A stretch of 64,000 nucleotides of DNA, from NCBI GenBank assembly GCA_022571985.1, contig JACZWU010000001.1:91001-155000 (forward strand), in the 5' to 3' direction. The position numbers and the translations under genes are program-made. Of this stretch, positions 25,462 to 36,561 are shown in pieces. Position 1 is the first letter of the stretch; every line of letters starts with the position of its first letter. The notes beneath the pieces were generated by a model. The model had not been told where the DNA came from. It searched no databases and was given only the letters and a program-made list of their open reading frames with translations. This DNA comes from Candidatus Zixiibacteriota bacterium (GTDB lineage Bacteria; Zixibacteria; MSB-5A5; GN15; FEB-12).

Positions 25462-28073
25462 ATGAAAACGCTCTTAAATTATACCAAATACGTTTTGTCA
25501 GTCCTGACTATTTTATCGGTTGCTGCATATTCTCTGCCTCCTCCTGATAAATATGAGGTCCCTTTAGCCTCTTCGGGCCAGCAAATTCTTCATATAGACC
25601 AGTGGATTGATGCCAATAATGTCCTCATGTTTGTTACAAACAAAGGTTCATTCGCTTATGACCAGGGCGGAACTTTTGGCAGGAACGACGGCTTCTACTA
25701 TCCCTACTATGGCTTTGACAATATTCAAAATGGGACAGCTAATCGAGCCCTTTGCTATGCAGCTGGAATCTGTATAGCTGGAGTAAATTCTTCTACAGGA
25801 GATACGCTGGTGTCGGTTTCAATTTTCTCAGATGACTACTGGCCGGGACCAATGAGCGGCGGGACTTTTATTCCTGGGGCAGACACAGATTCTCTGTACC
25901 GGGTCTACAAAATTTACAGCGACAGCCTTGCCTCAAACCCGAACAAAGATTATCTGGAATGGCCTTCCTCTATGGGTGCACCGGTAGACAGCCTGGGTAA
26001 TCCGCTACTGACAGGCAAACAGACTCTATGGAGCGTATATAACGATGCTAATAGCGCTGTTCACATAAACGATGCCAGCTCAGCTGTCGGACTCGGTGTA
26101 GAAATTCAACACACAGTTTGGGCGGATACTGCTGATGGCATCTATGTATTACCAAGTCCAACTCATTTCGTAGTTAACCAAATAGGTGTAAGTGATGCTA
26201 AAGTAACAGTTAAGATAATCGATGAAAACCTGCTTACAGGGAACGATTATGAGGTTAGCACTGAAAATGATTCGACTCTCGGCCCGGTCTGGCATCTAAT
26301 AGATGCCACATTAAACGATACTGTTTTGGCCAATCAAACTAACTTTGGGAAACTCCATACCACAGTCAGCGATGGCTTCCTTGTACAAGTATCGGGCTTT
26401 GCCGCTCCCTTTGAATCGTTCGAAGTTGTAGCCAATTCAAGCGGTCCGCTTGACCCGCCTGCTGGCGGGGCTCTTCCCTCACAAGGTTTCCCTTCTATTA
26501 CCCCTGACAGCACCCAACAAGTTGGACCAGCAATTTGGGCTCTTCACACCGGCGATAACGGGGGTTCCTGCAATGGCGGTAATCGAGGCAGCTATGCTGC
26601 ATTTCTCTCAAGATGTCTAAGAAATGACAACGCCGAGGATGTTGGCCTATTCGACTACGAAATGCGCTTTACCGGCGACACCAATTCATCCGGCATTTAC
26701 GATAGCTCGCTTGGGGGCGGAAGTATCGCAATAAGAGCTTTTCAGGATGAAAGTGCAACCTGGGGGTGCCCTTTGAACTCTGGAACACTGGGAAAAGCAC
26801 TCCAGATGATGCCAGCGATGACGTCAGAATGGTTGTCTGGCATCTTGATTTTGGAGATGATTATACCTATAACCTGGAGTCCTGGGGTTGCGAGTTAGAT
26901 CCATTGTTCGGTCCTGCTGGCGGAGATCACTCAGCTTCAGGTGGCGACAATGACCCATTCACAGACTGGATTTACTGGCTCTATCCTGTTGATTCTACTC
27001 CCGGTGATGTCGGTTATCAAACCAGAGCAGCAGAGATTCTGGCAGGTACTTATGATTTTGGCGACGAAGAAACGATGGCTCGTACCGTACTTATTAACTG
27101 GAATGGAGGAGCTGCCCCCCCGTTTAATCAGAGCCTGCCCGAACCCGGCACAATTTTCAGGCTGAGAACACCCAAGCAGCTAACTCCAGATACATTCACT
27201 TTCACAGCAGCAGTTCCACCTACGATAACAGCAGGTGCTGAGGATTTATCTATTTATTCGAAATATAGAATAATTAACAAGAGCAGTAATTCTTATGAAG
27301 GATGTTTTATAAGTCTTTGGCTTGACCCTGACCTTGGTAATGCCGGAGATGATTTCGTTGGCTGTGATACGCTGAATGATATTTTCTTTTGCTACAATGA
27401 TGGCACAGATAGTGAATATGGCACACGCGTCCCGGCTTTTGGCGGTAAACTTCTTGAAGGGCCGATCGTGGCATCGGTAGGGGATATCGCATATATAAAT
27501 GGTCAAGCCATACCTGACTTCAAAAACCTCGGTATGTATTCTTTTTTCAGATTGTTCAATCCAGCCTCTCCGATTTCCCCGCGCTGGACTTATCAATTCA
27601 TGAACGGGCTTGATGCCTATAGCGGAGGGCCATTGGAAAACGGCACCAGATATTCCGCGCCGGGCGACCCTGTAGCTGGAACCGGTGACTTGGATACACA
27701 TTCCTCTAACAGGAGCATGCTTGTCTCATTCGGTCCGTTCGATTTTGCCCCAAACGACACTCAGCAGATAATTATCAAGTTAGGTGTTGGCCAGGGTGAC
27801 GATGCCATCTCTTCTGTTACAAAATTAAGAGAAGTATTAAACTTCGATCCCTGTTGCATAGGTATTCGCGGTGACATTGATGGTGACGGAGATGATAATA
27901 GTGTCATTGACTTGAATTATCTGGTTGACTATATGTTCAGAGGCGGGCCGGCACCTCTATGCCGAGTAGAAGCTGATTTGAACTTTGATGGACAATTTGC
28001 CACAATCCTCGATCTTACTTTTATTATTGATGATCTTTACCGTGGCGGCCCATCACCGGGTGGATGTTATTGA
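25462..28073 (+). pseudogene. Secreted dockerin-type protein, tandem paralogue 2, frameshifted at a G-run
   Basis: Would encode about 870 residues if intact. The ATG at 25462 is preferred to a GTG three codons upstream. Frame one runs to about 26766 (FQDESATW); the paralogues then read VPFELW, but here the run of five G at 26762-26766, against three expected, shifts the frame. Frame two continues from 26766 to the end with the expected sequence and two dockerin-like repeats (GDIDGDGDDNSVIDLNYLVD, DLNFDGQFATILDLTFIIDD). Backbone type b (as copy 3), central module x (as copy 1). A 20-residue insertion (GDIAYINGQAIPDFKNLG) is private to this copy. Either a phase-variable or dead gene, or a homopolymer read error. 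Confidence 0.8.
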
Positions 28074-28114
28074 TAAATCATTGACTGGATGCAAAACCGA
28101 AAGACGTGGAACTT

Positions 28115-30661
28115 ATGAAAACCTTTTCAAATTATCAAAAATACGTTTTGTTAGTTCTGACTGTATTATCGGTTGTTGCCTATGCTCTGCCTTCTCCTGA
28201 TAAATATGATGTCCCTTTAGCCTCTTCATCGCAGCAAATCATTCAACAAGATAAATATATTGACGCTAACAACGTTCTCATGATTGTCAGCAACATTGGC
28301 TTTTTTTCCTATGACAGGAACCCAGTATTTGGCAAGAACGATGGCTTATACTATCCCTATTTTGGAACCGAAGATATTCAAAATGGAACTGCCACTAATA
28401 CTCTTTGTTTTGCGGCAGGACTCTGGTTCGCAGGAGTAAATTCTTCTACAGGAGACACATTAGTCTCAGTAGCGGAATACGCGAGTAACTTTTGGCCCGG
28501 GCCAATGGTTGGCGGCACATTTATAGCTGATGCTGATACTGATTCACTATACCGAGTCTACAAAATCTACAGCGACAGCCTGGCTTCTAACCCTAATCAG
28601 GACTATCTTGAATGGCCGGCTTCAATGGGAGCTCCTGTAGATAGCTCCGGAAATCCGCTGTCATTAGGTAAGCAAACATTATGGTCTGTGTATAACGATG
28701 CTAAGAGTGTCAATCGCGACTACGATCCTAGTTCTGCTATTGGACTCGGGATTGAAGTTCAGCATACAGTCTGGGCGAATACTGGCGGAAGTGGCAGCTA
28801 TGTATTGCCAAGTCCGACTCATTTTGTAGTCAGCCAAATAGGAGCAAGTGATGCTAATGTAACAGTTAAGATTATCGATGAAACTCTGCTTACCGGACAC
28901 GATTATGAAGTTAGCACTAATAATGATTCGACCCTCGGCCCGGTCTGGCATCTTTTTGATGCTACCATAAATGACACTGTCTTGGCCTATCAAACTAGAT
29001 TTGGAAATCAAAATGTAACCGTAACTGACGGCTTCCTGATTCAAGTCTTAGGCGTTAGTTCGCCTTTTGAGTCTTTTGAAGTTGTAGCAAATTCAAGCGG
29101 TCCGCTTAACCCGCCTGCTGGTGGTGCTCTTGATTTTCAAGGTTTCCCTTCTATTAGACCCGACAACACTCAACAGGTCGGAGCCGGTCTATGGGCAATT
29201 CATACAGGAGACACCCAACCGAATGGAAGCAGAAGTAGTTATGAGTCTTTTCTCAGTCGTGTTCTGAGAGGTCAGAACAACAATGGAGCGAATCTTGGCA
29301 GATTGGATTTAGAATGGCGATTTACCGGGTCAAACAGTAATCCCGGAGTTGGTGGCGGTTATGCCTGGGAACCCTTTGATCAGGGTCTTGCTATTTGGGT
29401 TCCATTCGAAATCTGGAGCATCGGCGTCAGCACCCCCGATGACACCAGCGATGATGTACGATTGATTCCCTGGATGATTGACAATTCACGCAGCGGAACA
29501 TTTAATCTAGAATCGTGGGGTGATTCTTCAACGGCGCCGCAGGGATTTGTGGTCGGTGATCCTGCCACAGAACACTCAGCTTCTGGTGGTTTCAATGATC
29601 CGTTTACTGACTGGGTCTATTGGTTTATGCCTGTAGACAGCTCTCCGGGAGAGGCCGGATATCAGGAATTTGAAGATTCAATTTTAATTGACGCTGTGAG
29701 TTATTCAGGGCCCGGTACAGAGTTGATGGCACGAACTGTTTTGATCAATTGGAACGGTGGCATTGCCCCGCCGTTTACTCAAGACTTGCCTGAGCAGGGC
29801 ACAATATTCAGGATAACTACAATTAATCAGGTAGATATCGACACATTTACTTTCACTGCTACTCCCCCGCCTACTATTACTGCCGGCGCTGAAGATTTAT
29901 CAGTATATTCCAAATACAAACTCATCAATAAAAGCGGCAACACTTACAATGGCTTCTTTATAAGTCTATGGTTCGACCCTGACCTGGGCAACGCCGGTGA
30001 CGATTTTGTTGGCTGCGATACACTTAATGATATTTTCTTCTGCTACAATGATGGTACAGATTCTGATTACGGCACACGTGTCCCGGCATTTGGAGGAAAA
30101 CTGATTGAAGGACCGCCATTGTATTCGTTCATGAGATTCATAGGTGGTGAAGATCCTCAAAACGCTCGCTGGACCTATCAATACATGAACGGACTTTACG
30201 CGGCGGGAGGTGGCGACACACTTAGTAACGGTTCTAAATATATGTACCCCGGCGACCCGGTAACAGGAACCGGGGACTTAGATCGTAATTCTTCAGACAG
30301 AAGAATGTTTGCAACATTCGGTCCGTTCGATTTTGCCCCAAATGACACTCAGCAGATAATTATCAAAATTGGAGTTGGTCAGGGAGATGACCCGCTGTCT
30401 TCCCTCACCAGTCTGAAAGAAGTTTTGAACTTCGATAACTGTTGCATAGGTAATCGCGGTGATATCGATGGCGACAGCGATGACAACAGCGTCATTGACT
30501 TAAATTATCTGGTCGATTTTATGTTCAGAGGCGGCCCGGCGCCTCCATGCCCCATAGAAGCTGATTTGAACTTTGATGGACAATTTGCCACAATCCTCGA
30601 CCTTACATTTATTATAGATGACCTTTACCGTGGCGGCCCATCACCGGGTGGATGTTATTAA
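28115..30661 (+). CDS. Secreted dockerin-type protein, tandem paralogue 3
   Basis: About 848 residues from the ATG at 28115 (a GTG at 28106 is also open). Signal peptide YVLLVLTVLSVVAYALP. Backbone type b: N-terminal and C-terminal parts track copy 2 closely (PDKYDVPLASSSQQI, THFVVSQIGASDANVTVKII, GTRVPAFGGKLIEGP). The centre (about residues 360-550) is module y as in copy 4 (HTGDTQPNGSRSSYESFLSR, GGGYAWEPFDQGLAIWVPFE, WMIDNSRSGTFNLESWGD). Ends with two dockerin-like repeats nearly identical to those of copy 2. The intergenic stretch before it resembles that before copy 2, supporting tandem duplication. Confidence 0.85.
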   Translation: MKTFSNYQKYVLLVLTVLSVVAYALPSPDKYDVPLASSSQQIIQQDKYIDANNVLMIVSNIGFFSYDRNPVFGKNDGLYYPYFGTEDIQNGTATNTLCFAAGLWFAGVNSSTGDTLVSVAEYASNFWPGPMVGGTFIADADTDSLYRVYKIYSDSLASNPNQDYLEWPASMGAPVDSSGNPLSLGKQTLWSVYNDAKSVNRDYDPSSAIGLGIEVQHTVWANTGGSGSYVLPSPTHFVVSQIGASDANVTVKIIDETLLTGHDYEVSTNNDSTLGPVWHLFDATINDTVLAYQTRFGNQNVTVTDGFLIQVLGVSSPFESFEVVANSSGPLNPPAGGALDFQGFPSIRPDNTQQVGAGLWAIHTGDTQPNGSRSSYESFLSRVLRGQNNNGANLGRLDLEWRFTGSNSNPGVGGGYAWEPFDQGLAIWVPFEIWSIGVSTPDDTSDDVRLIPWMIDNSRSGTFNLESWGDSSTAPQGFVVGDPATEHSASGGFNDPFTDWVYWFMPVDSSPGEAGYQEFEDSILIDAVSYSGPGTELMARTVLINWNGGIAPPFTQDLPEQGTIFRITTINQVDIDTFTFTATPPPTITAGAEDLSVYSKYKLINKSGNTYNGFFISLWFDPDLGNAGDDFVGCDTLNDIFFCYNDGTDSDYGTRVPAFGGKLIEGPPLYSFMRFIGGEDPQNARWTYQYMNGLYAAGGGDTLSNGSKYMYPGDPVTGTGDLDRNSSDRRMFATFGPFDFAPNDTQQIIIKIGVGQGDDPLSSLTSLKEVLNFDNCCIGNRGDIDGDSDDNSVIDLNYLVDFMFRGGPAPPCPIEADLNFDGQFATILDLTFIIDDLYRGGPSPGGCY

Positions 30662-30777
30662 TTGGTTTACTGCAATTCGAAATGGTTGAAATGGAATCTT
30701 GCTTAAATTTAAAAATAAACTAAATTGTAATTATTAGTTACAGCTACTTCACGGCCAATAGATGTAGGATTTATAAA

Positions 30778-33330
30778 GTGCGCTCAAATTACACGAAATA
30801 TATTTTGGCAATTCTGACTATTTTAACAATAACTGTTTATGCTCTTCCTCCGTCTGAAATTGAAAATGAATCTAAAGCAACTGATGCCCAAAAAATACGA
30901 GATACTGATACTTGGATAGATGCCAATCATGTCCTCATGTTTGTTACCAATAAAGGATCGTTTGCCTATGACCAGCCAGGGATTCTTGGGAAAAACGATG
31001 GTTTCTATTATCCTTATTTCGATGCAAATTTCATTCTAACTGGGCCAGAGAATCGAACGGTGGTCTTTGCGGCAGGAATCTGGATAGCAGGGATTGATTC
31101 AATGACTGGTGATACTTTCGTGACTGTGGCCGAATATTCGGACGATTACTTTCCCGGACCAATGAGCGGTGGCACATTTATAACCGGTGCAGATACTGAC
31201 CCAGTTTACCGGGTTTACAAGATTTATAGCGACAGCCAATCATTAAATCCAAACCTGGATTATTCGCAATGGCCAGTATCTCAGGGTGCTCCTCTTGATA
31301 CTTCAGGGAACCCCCTATTATTGGGTGAACAAACACTCTGGACAGTATTTAACGACGCCAATAGTGCAACCCATACTAATGATGCAAGTACATCTTTGGG
31401 CCTCGGCATAGAGATACAGCATACTTTATGGGCTAGTAATGATTTCGGTTCTGATACACTACCTTATCCGATCGGAATACCAGTACAGCAACGAGGAACA
31501 TCTGAACTTGTTGTGCAAATTGAAATAGTTGACCGTTCTTTACTTACTAACTTTGATTATGCAGTCATAACCGGGCAAGATTCGATTCTTGGACCTGTAT
31601 GGCATTTGCTAAGATTGACCACTGGAGACACCCTTCTTGCAAACCAGACAACGTTTAGAAATGAGAATTCAACAGTGACAGACGGTTTTCTGGCGTTAGT
31701 CTCATATGCGAATTTTCCTATTGAAGCATTTGAAGCTGTTGCTAATGGAAACGGTCCCCTTATCCCTCCTTCGGGTGCTGCTCTTAACTTTCAGAACTTT
31801 CCATCAATCGATAATCCGGATGATGCACAGCAGGTGGGCGCTGGTCATTGGGCAATTCACACAGGTGATACACAACCAGTCGGTTCAAGGGGCAGCTTTG
31901 CATCTTTTCTCAGTCGTGTATTTCGAATTCAGAACAACTACGGAGCGAATCTCGGCAGAAACGATCTTGAATGGCGGTTCACAGGTTCCAACAGTAATCC
32001 TGGCATTGGCGGCGGCTATGCTTGGGAACCCTTTGACCAAGGGCTCGCCATTTGGGTGCCATTTGAACTATGGAACATCGGAAGAAGTACTCCGGATGAT
32101 CCCAGTGACGATGTAAGGCTAATTCCCTGGATGATTGACAATTCCCGGAGCGGAACATTTAATCTTGAATCGTGGGGTGATCCTGCAACGGCGCCGCGGG
32201 GATTCGTAGTCGGTGATCCTGCCACAGAACACTCAGCTTCTGGTCGTTTCAATGATCCCTTTACTGACTGGGTCTATTGGTATATGCCTCTAAATACATC
32301 TCCGGGAGACGCCGGTTATCAGGAATTTGAGGATTCAATTCTAAATGACGCTGTTAATTATTCAGGCCCCGGTACAGAATTGATGGCTCGCACTGTCCTG
32401 ATTAATTGGAATGGTGGTGAGCAGCCGCCATTCAACCAGGATTTACCTGAACTGGGGACTGTTTTCAGAATCAGAATGATCGATACGATCCCAGTAGATA
32501 CTTTTGATTTCACGGCGACTCCCCCGCCGACTATCTTAATAGGCACCGAGTCTGTCTCCATATATTCCAAATATAAACTGATAAACAAGAGTAATAAATA
32601 CTACAAAGATTTCTTCATAAGTCTCTGGTTTGACCCGGATCTCGGTAATGCCGGAGACGATTTTGTTGGCTGTGATACACTGAATGACATCTTTTTTTGT
32701 TATAATGATGGTCAAGATAATGATTATGGTTCTGCTCCGCCTGCCTTCGGAGTAAAACTGGTAAGCGGCCCCCCATTCTATTCGTTTATAAAATATTTGA
32801 ACGGAGCTGATCCTCAAAGCTTTCGATGGACATATCAATATATGAATGGGCTTGATGCTGCGTCTGGGGGTACTCCACTGGCAAACGGAACAAGGTTTAT
32901 GCATCCCGGTGACCCGGTAACCTCTACTGGCGATTTAGATTTTAATTCTTCAGACAGAAGAATGATAGGTACATTTGGTCCAATTGACTTTGCTCCTAAT
33001 GATACGCAACAGATCATTGTAAAACTGGCGGTGGGCCAAGGGGACAATCAGTTAACTTCAATTACTCATTTAAGAGAAGTATTGAACAATGTCATGATTC
33101 CGGGCGAAATCTGTTGTACTGGCAATCGTGGTGATGTGAACATGGACGGCTTTGATGCTAATATCCTAGATCTAACTTATCTTGTTGATTATATTTTTAG
33201 AGGCGGCCCTGCACCGTCGTGCCCGGCAGAAGCAGATGTCAACTTTGATGAAAGCCCCCCTAATATCTTAGATCTCACTTATCTGGTAGATTTCAATTTC
33301 AGAGGCGGCCAACCGCCTGATCCGTGCTAA
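30778..33330 (+). CDS. Secreted dockerin-type protein, tandem paralogue 4
   Basis: 850 residues from a GTG (TAGGAT lies 7 nt upstream; alignment to the paralogues supports this start). Signal peptide YILAILTILTITVYALP. Backbone type a like copy 1 (TWIDANHVLMFVTNKGSFAY, DTLPYPIGIPVQQRGT, GSAPPAFGVKLVSGPP), central module y like copy 3. Its dockerin pair is of another subtype: [20 protein letters not shown] and DVNFDESPPNILDLTYLVD, the latter followed by FNFRGGQ. The second loop has lost the usual Gly (FDES). It is separated from copy 3 by a longer spacer (116 bp). Confidence 0.85.
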   Translation: MRSNYTKYILAILTILTITVYALPPSEIENESKATDAQKIRDTDTWIDANHVLMFVTNKGSFAYDQPGILGKNDGFYYPYFDANFILTGPENRTVVFAAGIWIAGIDSMTGDTFVTVAEYSDDYFPGPMSGGTFITGADTDPVYRVYKIYSDSQSLNPNLDYSQWPVSQGAPLDTSGNPLLLGEQTLWTVFNDANSATHTNDASTSLGLGIEIQHTLWASNDFGSDTLPYPIGIPVQQRGTSELVVQIEIVDRSLLTNFDYAVITGQDSILGPVWHLLRLTTGDTLLANQTTFRNENSTVTDGFLALVSYANFPIEAFEAVANGNGPLIPPSGAALNFQNFPSIDNPDDAQQVGAGHWAIHTGDTQPVGSRGSFASFLSRVFRIQNNYGANLGRNDLEWRFTGSNSNPGIGGGYAWEPFDQGLAIWVPFELWNIGRSTPDDPSDDVRLIPWMIDNSRSGTFNLESWGDPATAPRGFVVGDPATEHSASGRFNDPFTDWVYWYMPLNTSPGDAGYQEFEDSILNDAVNYSGPGTELMARTVLINWNGGEQPPFNQDLPELGTVFRIRMIDTIPVDTFDFTATPPPTILIGTESVSIYSKYKLINKSNKYYKDFFISLWFDPDLGNAGDDFVGCDTLNDIFFCYNDGQDNDYGSAPPAFGVKLVSGPPFYSFIKYLNGADPQSFRWTYQYMNGLDAASGGTPLANGTRFMHPGDPVTSTGDLDFNSSDRRMIGTFGPIDFAPNDTQQIIVKLAVGQGDNQLTSITHLREVLNNVMIPGEICCTGNRGDVNMDGFDANILDLTYLVDYIFRGGPAPSCPAEADVNFDESPPNILDLTYLVDFNFRGGQPPDPC

Positions 33331-33382
33331 AATAGCATTGAATCCACTATGTTAAATGCGATTCCACAAGAAAGTTGCTAAC

Positions 33383-33964
33383 TCATTCAAATCGTCTTAC
33401 AATCAACCTGCTTTTAGATGGTCTGGCTACAACTTTAAATCCCGCTTTCTTAAACGATGACGCCAGCCCGGTAAACACGAACGGGTCGGCCCATTTCTTT
33501 TTGCCCGTATCGTAAGGATAGCCCTCGACTATTACGGCTCCTTTTGAAAAGGCATAATCAGCGGCGGCTTCTACGACTTGGGAAGAAAGCCCGGCATTAC
33601 GAAAAGATTTAGAAACAAACAGACACAGAATCGACCAGACCAGTTTATCATCGATTGGTTTGAGTGTTCTCGACCGTTCTAACTTGGAGAAATCTTCTCG
33701 CGGCCCTACACAACACCAGGCAACAGGTTCTTTTTCAAAATAGCCGATAATTCCGGGAGGCTTGCCGGATTTAATCAGCTTTTTCATAGCCAGCTTGTTC
33801 CCTGTTCCCTTATGCTTATCATATTCGGATTGTTTTAAGCGCCAATGCATGCACCAACAGCCGCCACAGGCGCCGTTTTTGCCAAAAAGCGATTCAAAAT
33901 CTTTCCAGCGTCTGGCTGTGACCGGGTAAAATGTCAGATCAATCTGAGAATTTTGTGAAGACAT
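33383..33964 (-). CDS. GNAT-family N-acetyltransferase
   Basis: 193 residues, cytoplasmic. N-terminal Cys-rich patch GKNGACGGCWCMHWRLKQ is typical of one GNAT subgroup. The acetyl-CoA-binding core follows (IGYFEKEPVAWCCVGPREDF, LVWSILCLFVSKSFRNAGLS with the R-N-A-G loop, VEAAADYAFSKGAVIVEGYP). Acceptor substrate unknown. Convergent with the paralogue array; no partner gene. Confidence 0.82.
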   Translation of the reverse strand: MSSQNSQIDLTFYPVTARRWKDFESLFGKNGACGGCWCMHWRLKQSEYDKHKGTGNKLAMKKLIKSGKPPGIIGYFEKEPVAWCCVGPREDFSKLERSRTLKPIDDKLVWSILCLFVSKSFRNAGLSSQVVEAAADYAFSKGAVIVEGYPYDTGKKKWADPFVFTGLASSFKKAGFKVVARPSKSRLIVRRFE

Positions 33965-34293
33965 GACAGAAATCTAATCCTTCAGTCGCTTAGACTCAAT
34001 CACAATTTAAGAGAATTTGAATCTTTGTAACAAAAAACACTAATTCTGACCTATTATTGATACTTCCCTACGAATTTTGTGGGCAATCCAATCAATGTCT
34101 GTCCTAACGGCTATTAAGGGGTTCAGTTTCATTTATGAGTATTTTAATAATAACAATCATGAAAGAGCATATTGTTGATTGACAAATATCTACAAGTTCA
34201 TATATTTAAATAACTCATAATTGAGGAATCTCATGAGCTCTTCACATAATTACTTACCGCCAACAAGTTGGTTACCAATAACGGTCTCAATTG
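33965..34293. other. Intergenic region between divergent genes
   Basis: AT-rich, about 330 bp, no ORF. Holds the promoter at 34179 for the first protease; nothing else recognisable. Confidence 0.5.
34179..34206 (+). promoter_or_regulatory. Sigma-70-type promoter for protease 1
   Basis: TTGACA at 34179-34184, 16-bp spacer, TATATT at 34201-34206. A leader of about 80 nt follows. Box sequences match those before protease 2 and the S74 adhesin-like gene. Confidence 0.55.
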
Positions 34294-36561
34294 ATGTACA
34301 CTTTTAGAAACTCTGAGTTTAAGACCAGGTATATTGTCTTGCTTTTTGCTGGCATATTGAGCACTTGGACTATTTCTTCAAGTTCTAAGGCCAATGATAA
34401 TTCTCCCTACTTTTCCGGCGAACTTATCATTCAGCTGTTTGATGATTCCCAGCCAGAACTGCTGTCAAAAGATTTTCAGACACTTAATCTTGTACCCAAA
34501 AAACTGCTTTCTAAAAGGCTCAATATTTGGCTTTATGAATATGACACCCTGGTTGCAAAATCGACAGGAGACGAAGCTCTGCTTGCTTCTGTTTCTAAGC
34601 ACAACGAAGTAGCAATCGCACAGTTTAATCATAAAGTATCTCTTCGTTCTACTTTTCCTGATGATACAAATTTCGGACTTCAATGGGGGCTCCATAACAC
34701 TGCCCAGTCAGGAGGACTTGCTGACGCAGATATTGATGCATCCGAGGCATGGGATATTTTCACAGGTGACACAACTGTCTTAGGTGACGAAATTGTAATC
34801 GCTGTAATAGATAATGGCTTTCAGCTGGACCACCCCGACCTTAATTTTTGGAAAAACACTCTTGAGATTCCTAATAACGGCATAGATGACGACAACAACG
34901 GCTACGTAGATGATTATGATGGCTGGAACGCTTACGAGAGTAACGGTGCAATTCGTATTAGAAATCATGGTACACACGTTAGCGGTATATGTGCAGCCAG
35001 AGGCAATAACGGTCTTGGAGTAAGCGGCGTTAATTGGAACGTCAAGGTAATGCCCATAACCGGACAAAGCTCCAGCGAAGCAACAGTAGTTGAAGCCTAT
35101 GGTTATGTTTTTGAAATGCGCTCAAAATATAACGAAACTGGTGGTGATGAGGGAGCCTTTATTGTTTCTACGAATTCTTCATTCGGAATAGATTTCGCTG
35201 ATCCGGATAATTTCCCGATTTGGTGTTCCATGTATGATGCAATGGGATCAATCGGAATTATCAGCGCTGCTGCGACTGCCAACAAAAATATTGACATAGA
35301 TGCCGTTGGCGATATGCCAACAGCTTGCGGCAGCGATTTTCTGCTTTCGGTTACGAATACAACTAATCTTGACACAAAGTATGTTGCTGCCTATGGCGCT
35401 ACTACAATAGATTTGGGTGCCCCGGGAACGTCTGTTTATTCTACTAAGTCGGGTAGTTCTTACGGGTATTTATCCGGAACATCAATGGCTACTCCACATG
35501 TTGCCGGAGCTGTGGCTCTAATGTATTCAGCCGCCTGCCAAAACTTAATGAATAAATATGAAAATGATCCCGCATCATTCGCTCTGCAAGTTAAACAAAT
35601 TATTCTTAATGGTACTGATCCAATTCCTGATCTCATCGGAATTACTGTATCTGGAGGTAGACTGAACATCTATAATTCATTAATTGAAATGCAACAGCTG
35701 CCTTGTGGAACCAGTATTTCGCACACTCCTTTGACAGACACCAAAGACTCAGTTAGTTCATACGAAGTAATTTGTGAAATAGTTTCAGATACCGTACTAA
35801 ACGCGGACAGTCTAATTTTGCACTACAGTATTGACGGCTTTTGGAATATTGACATGCTTTCTCCAACGGGACTGCCTGACGAGTATCATAGTTTCATTTC
35901 TGCGCAGCGGCCTGGAACTAAAATTGATTACTATTTAAGTGCCACCGGCATGTCCGGGTCAGCAGTAACGAGCGACACTTTTTCATTTAAAGTCATAGAT
36001 TACTCAGTAATTATTGAACCAGCGTTTGCGCAAGACTCTGGAGAAGTAAACGATACTCTCTGGTACCAACTAACGGTTAAAAATGATGGTGTATATTTAG
36101 ACAGCTTTGCTTTTTCAACAAGTGGAAACATTTGGAATAGTTCTATCTGGAATGCTTCTGCCGATTCGATAATAAATGCTATCCCTCGGTTGCTTCCTGA
36201 TTCCACCTTTGCTTTTCAAGCAAGAATCATCATTCCGGATTTAATAGAAAGTGACTACGACTCTCTTGCTGTAGCAGTTCTATCTCTGTCCGATAAAGGT
36301 ATGTCGTCGCTTTCACATCTCATTACAGTTTCTACCGGACCTCTTTCCTATATATGCGGTGATATAAACTCTGACGGGGTCTTTCAATATATTTTTGAGT
36401 TGATATTTCTTATAGATTACATTTTCAGAAACGGTCCCGCGCCCTCAAATGAACTTGCGTCAGATGTAGATGGTAACGGAGAATTCCAGGGAATATTGGA
36501 GCTAACTTACCTGATAGATTATGCCTACCGCGGCGGTCCGGCTCCGAATTGCTCGAATTGA
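34294..36561 (+). CDS. Secreted subtilisin-like (S8) protease with dockerin-type tail, copy 1
   Basis: 755 residues from the ATG at 34294. Signal segment (YIVLLFAGILSTWTISSSS), then a propeptide-like region (FSGELIIQLFDDSQ to about 110). The S8 catalytic domain has the full triad: Asp173 in AVIDNGFQLDHPDL, His225 in NHGTHVSGICAA, Ser397 in GTSMATPHVAGAVAL; the oxyanion Asn lies in the TNSSFG region. Beta domains fill about 470-680. The end carries two dockerin-like repeats of an E-type: GDINSDGVFQYIFELIFLID and DVDGNGEFQGILELTYLIDY. Likely an active, exported endoprotease held in or on an extracellular assembly. Confidence 0.9.
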   Translation: MYTFRNSEFKTRYIVLLFAGILSTWTISSSSKANDNSPYFSGELIIQLFDDSQPELLSKDFQTLNLVPKKLLSKRLNIWLYEYDTLVAKSTGDEALLASVSKHNEVAIAQFNHKVSLRSTFPDDTNFGLQWGLHNTAQSGGLADADIDASEAWDIFTGDTTVLGDEIVIAVIDNGFQLDHPDLNFWKNTLEIPNNGIDDDNNGYVDDYDGWNAYESNGAIRIRNHGTHVSGICAARGNNGLGVSGVNWNVKVMPITGQSSSEATVVEAYGYVFEMRSKYNETGGDEGAFIVSTNSSFGIDFADPDNFPIWCSMYDAMGSIGIISAAATANKNIDIDAVGDMPTACGSDFLLSVTNTTNLDTKYVAAYGATTIDLGAPGTSVYSTKSGSSYGYLSGTSMATPHVAGAVALMYSAACQNLMNKYENDPASFALQVKQIILNGTDPIPDLIGITVSGGRLNIYNSLIEMQQLPCGTSISHTPLTDTKDSVSSYEVICEIVSDTVLNADSLILHYSIDGFWNIDMLSPTGLPDEYHSFISAQRPGTKIDYYLSATGMSGSAVTSDTFSFKVIDYSVIIEPAFAQDSGEVNDTLWYQLTVKNDGVYLDSFAFSTSGNIWNSSIWNASADSIINAIPRLLPDSTFAFQARIIIPDLIESDYDSLAVAVLSLSDKGMSSLSHLITVSTGPLSYICGDINSDGVFQYIFELIFLIDYIFRNGPAPSNELASDVDGNGEFQGILELTYLIDYAYRGGPAPNCSN

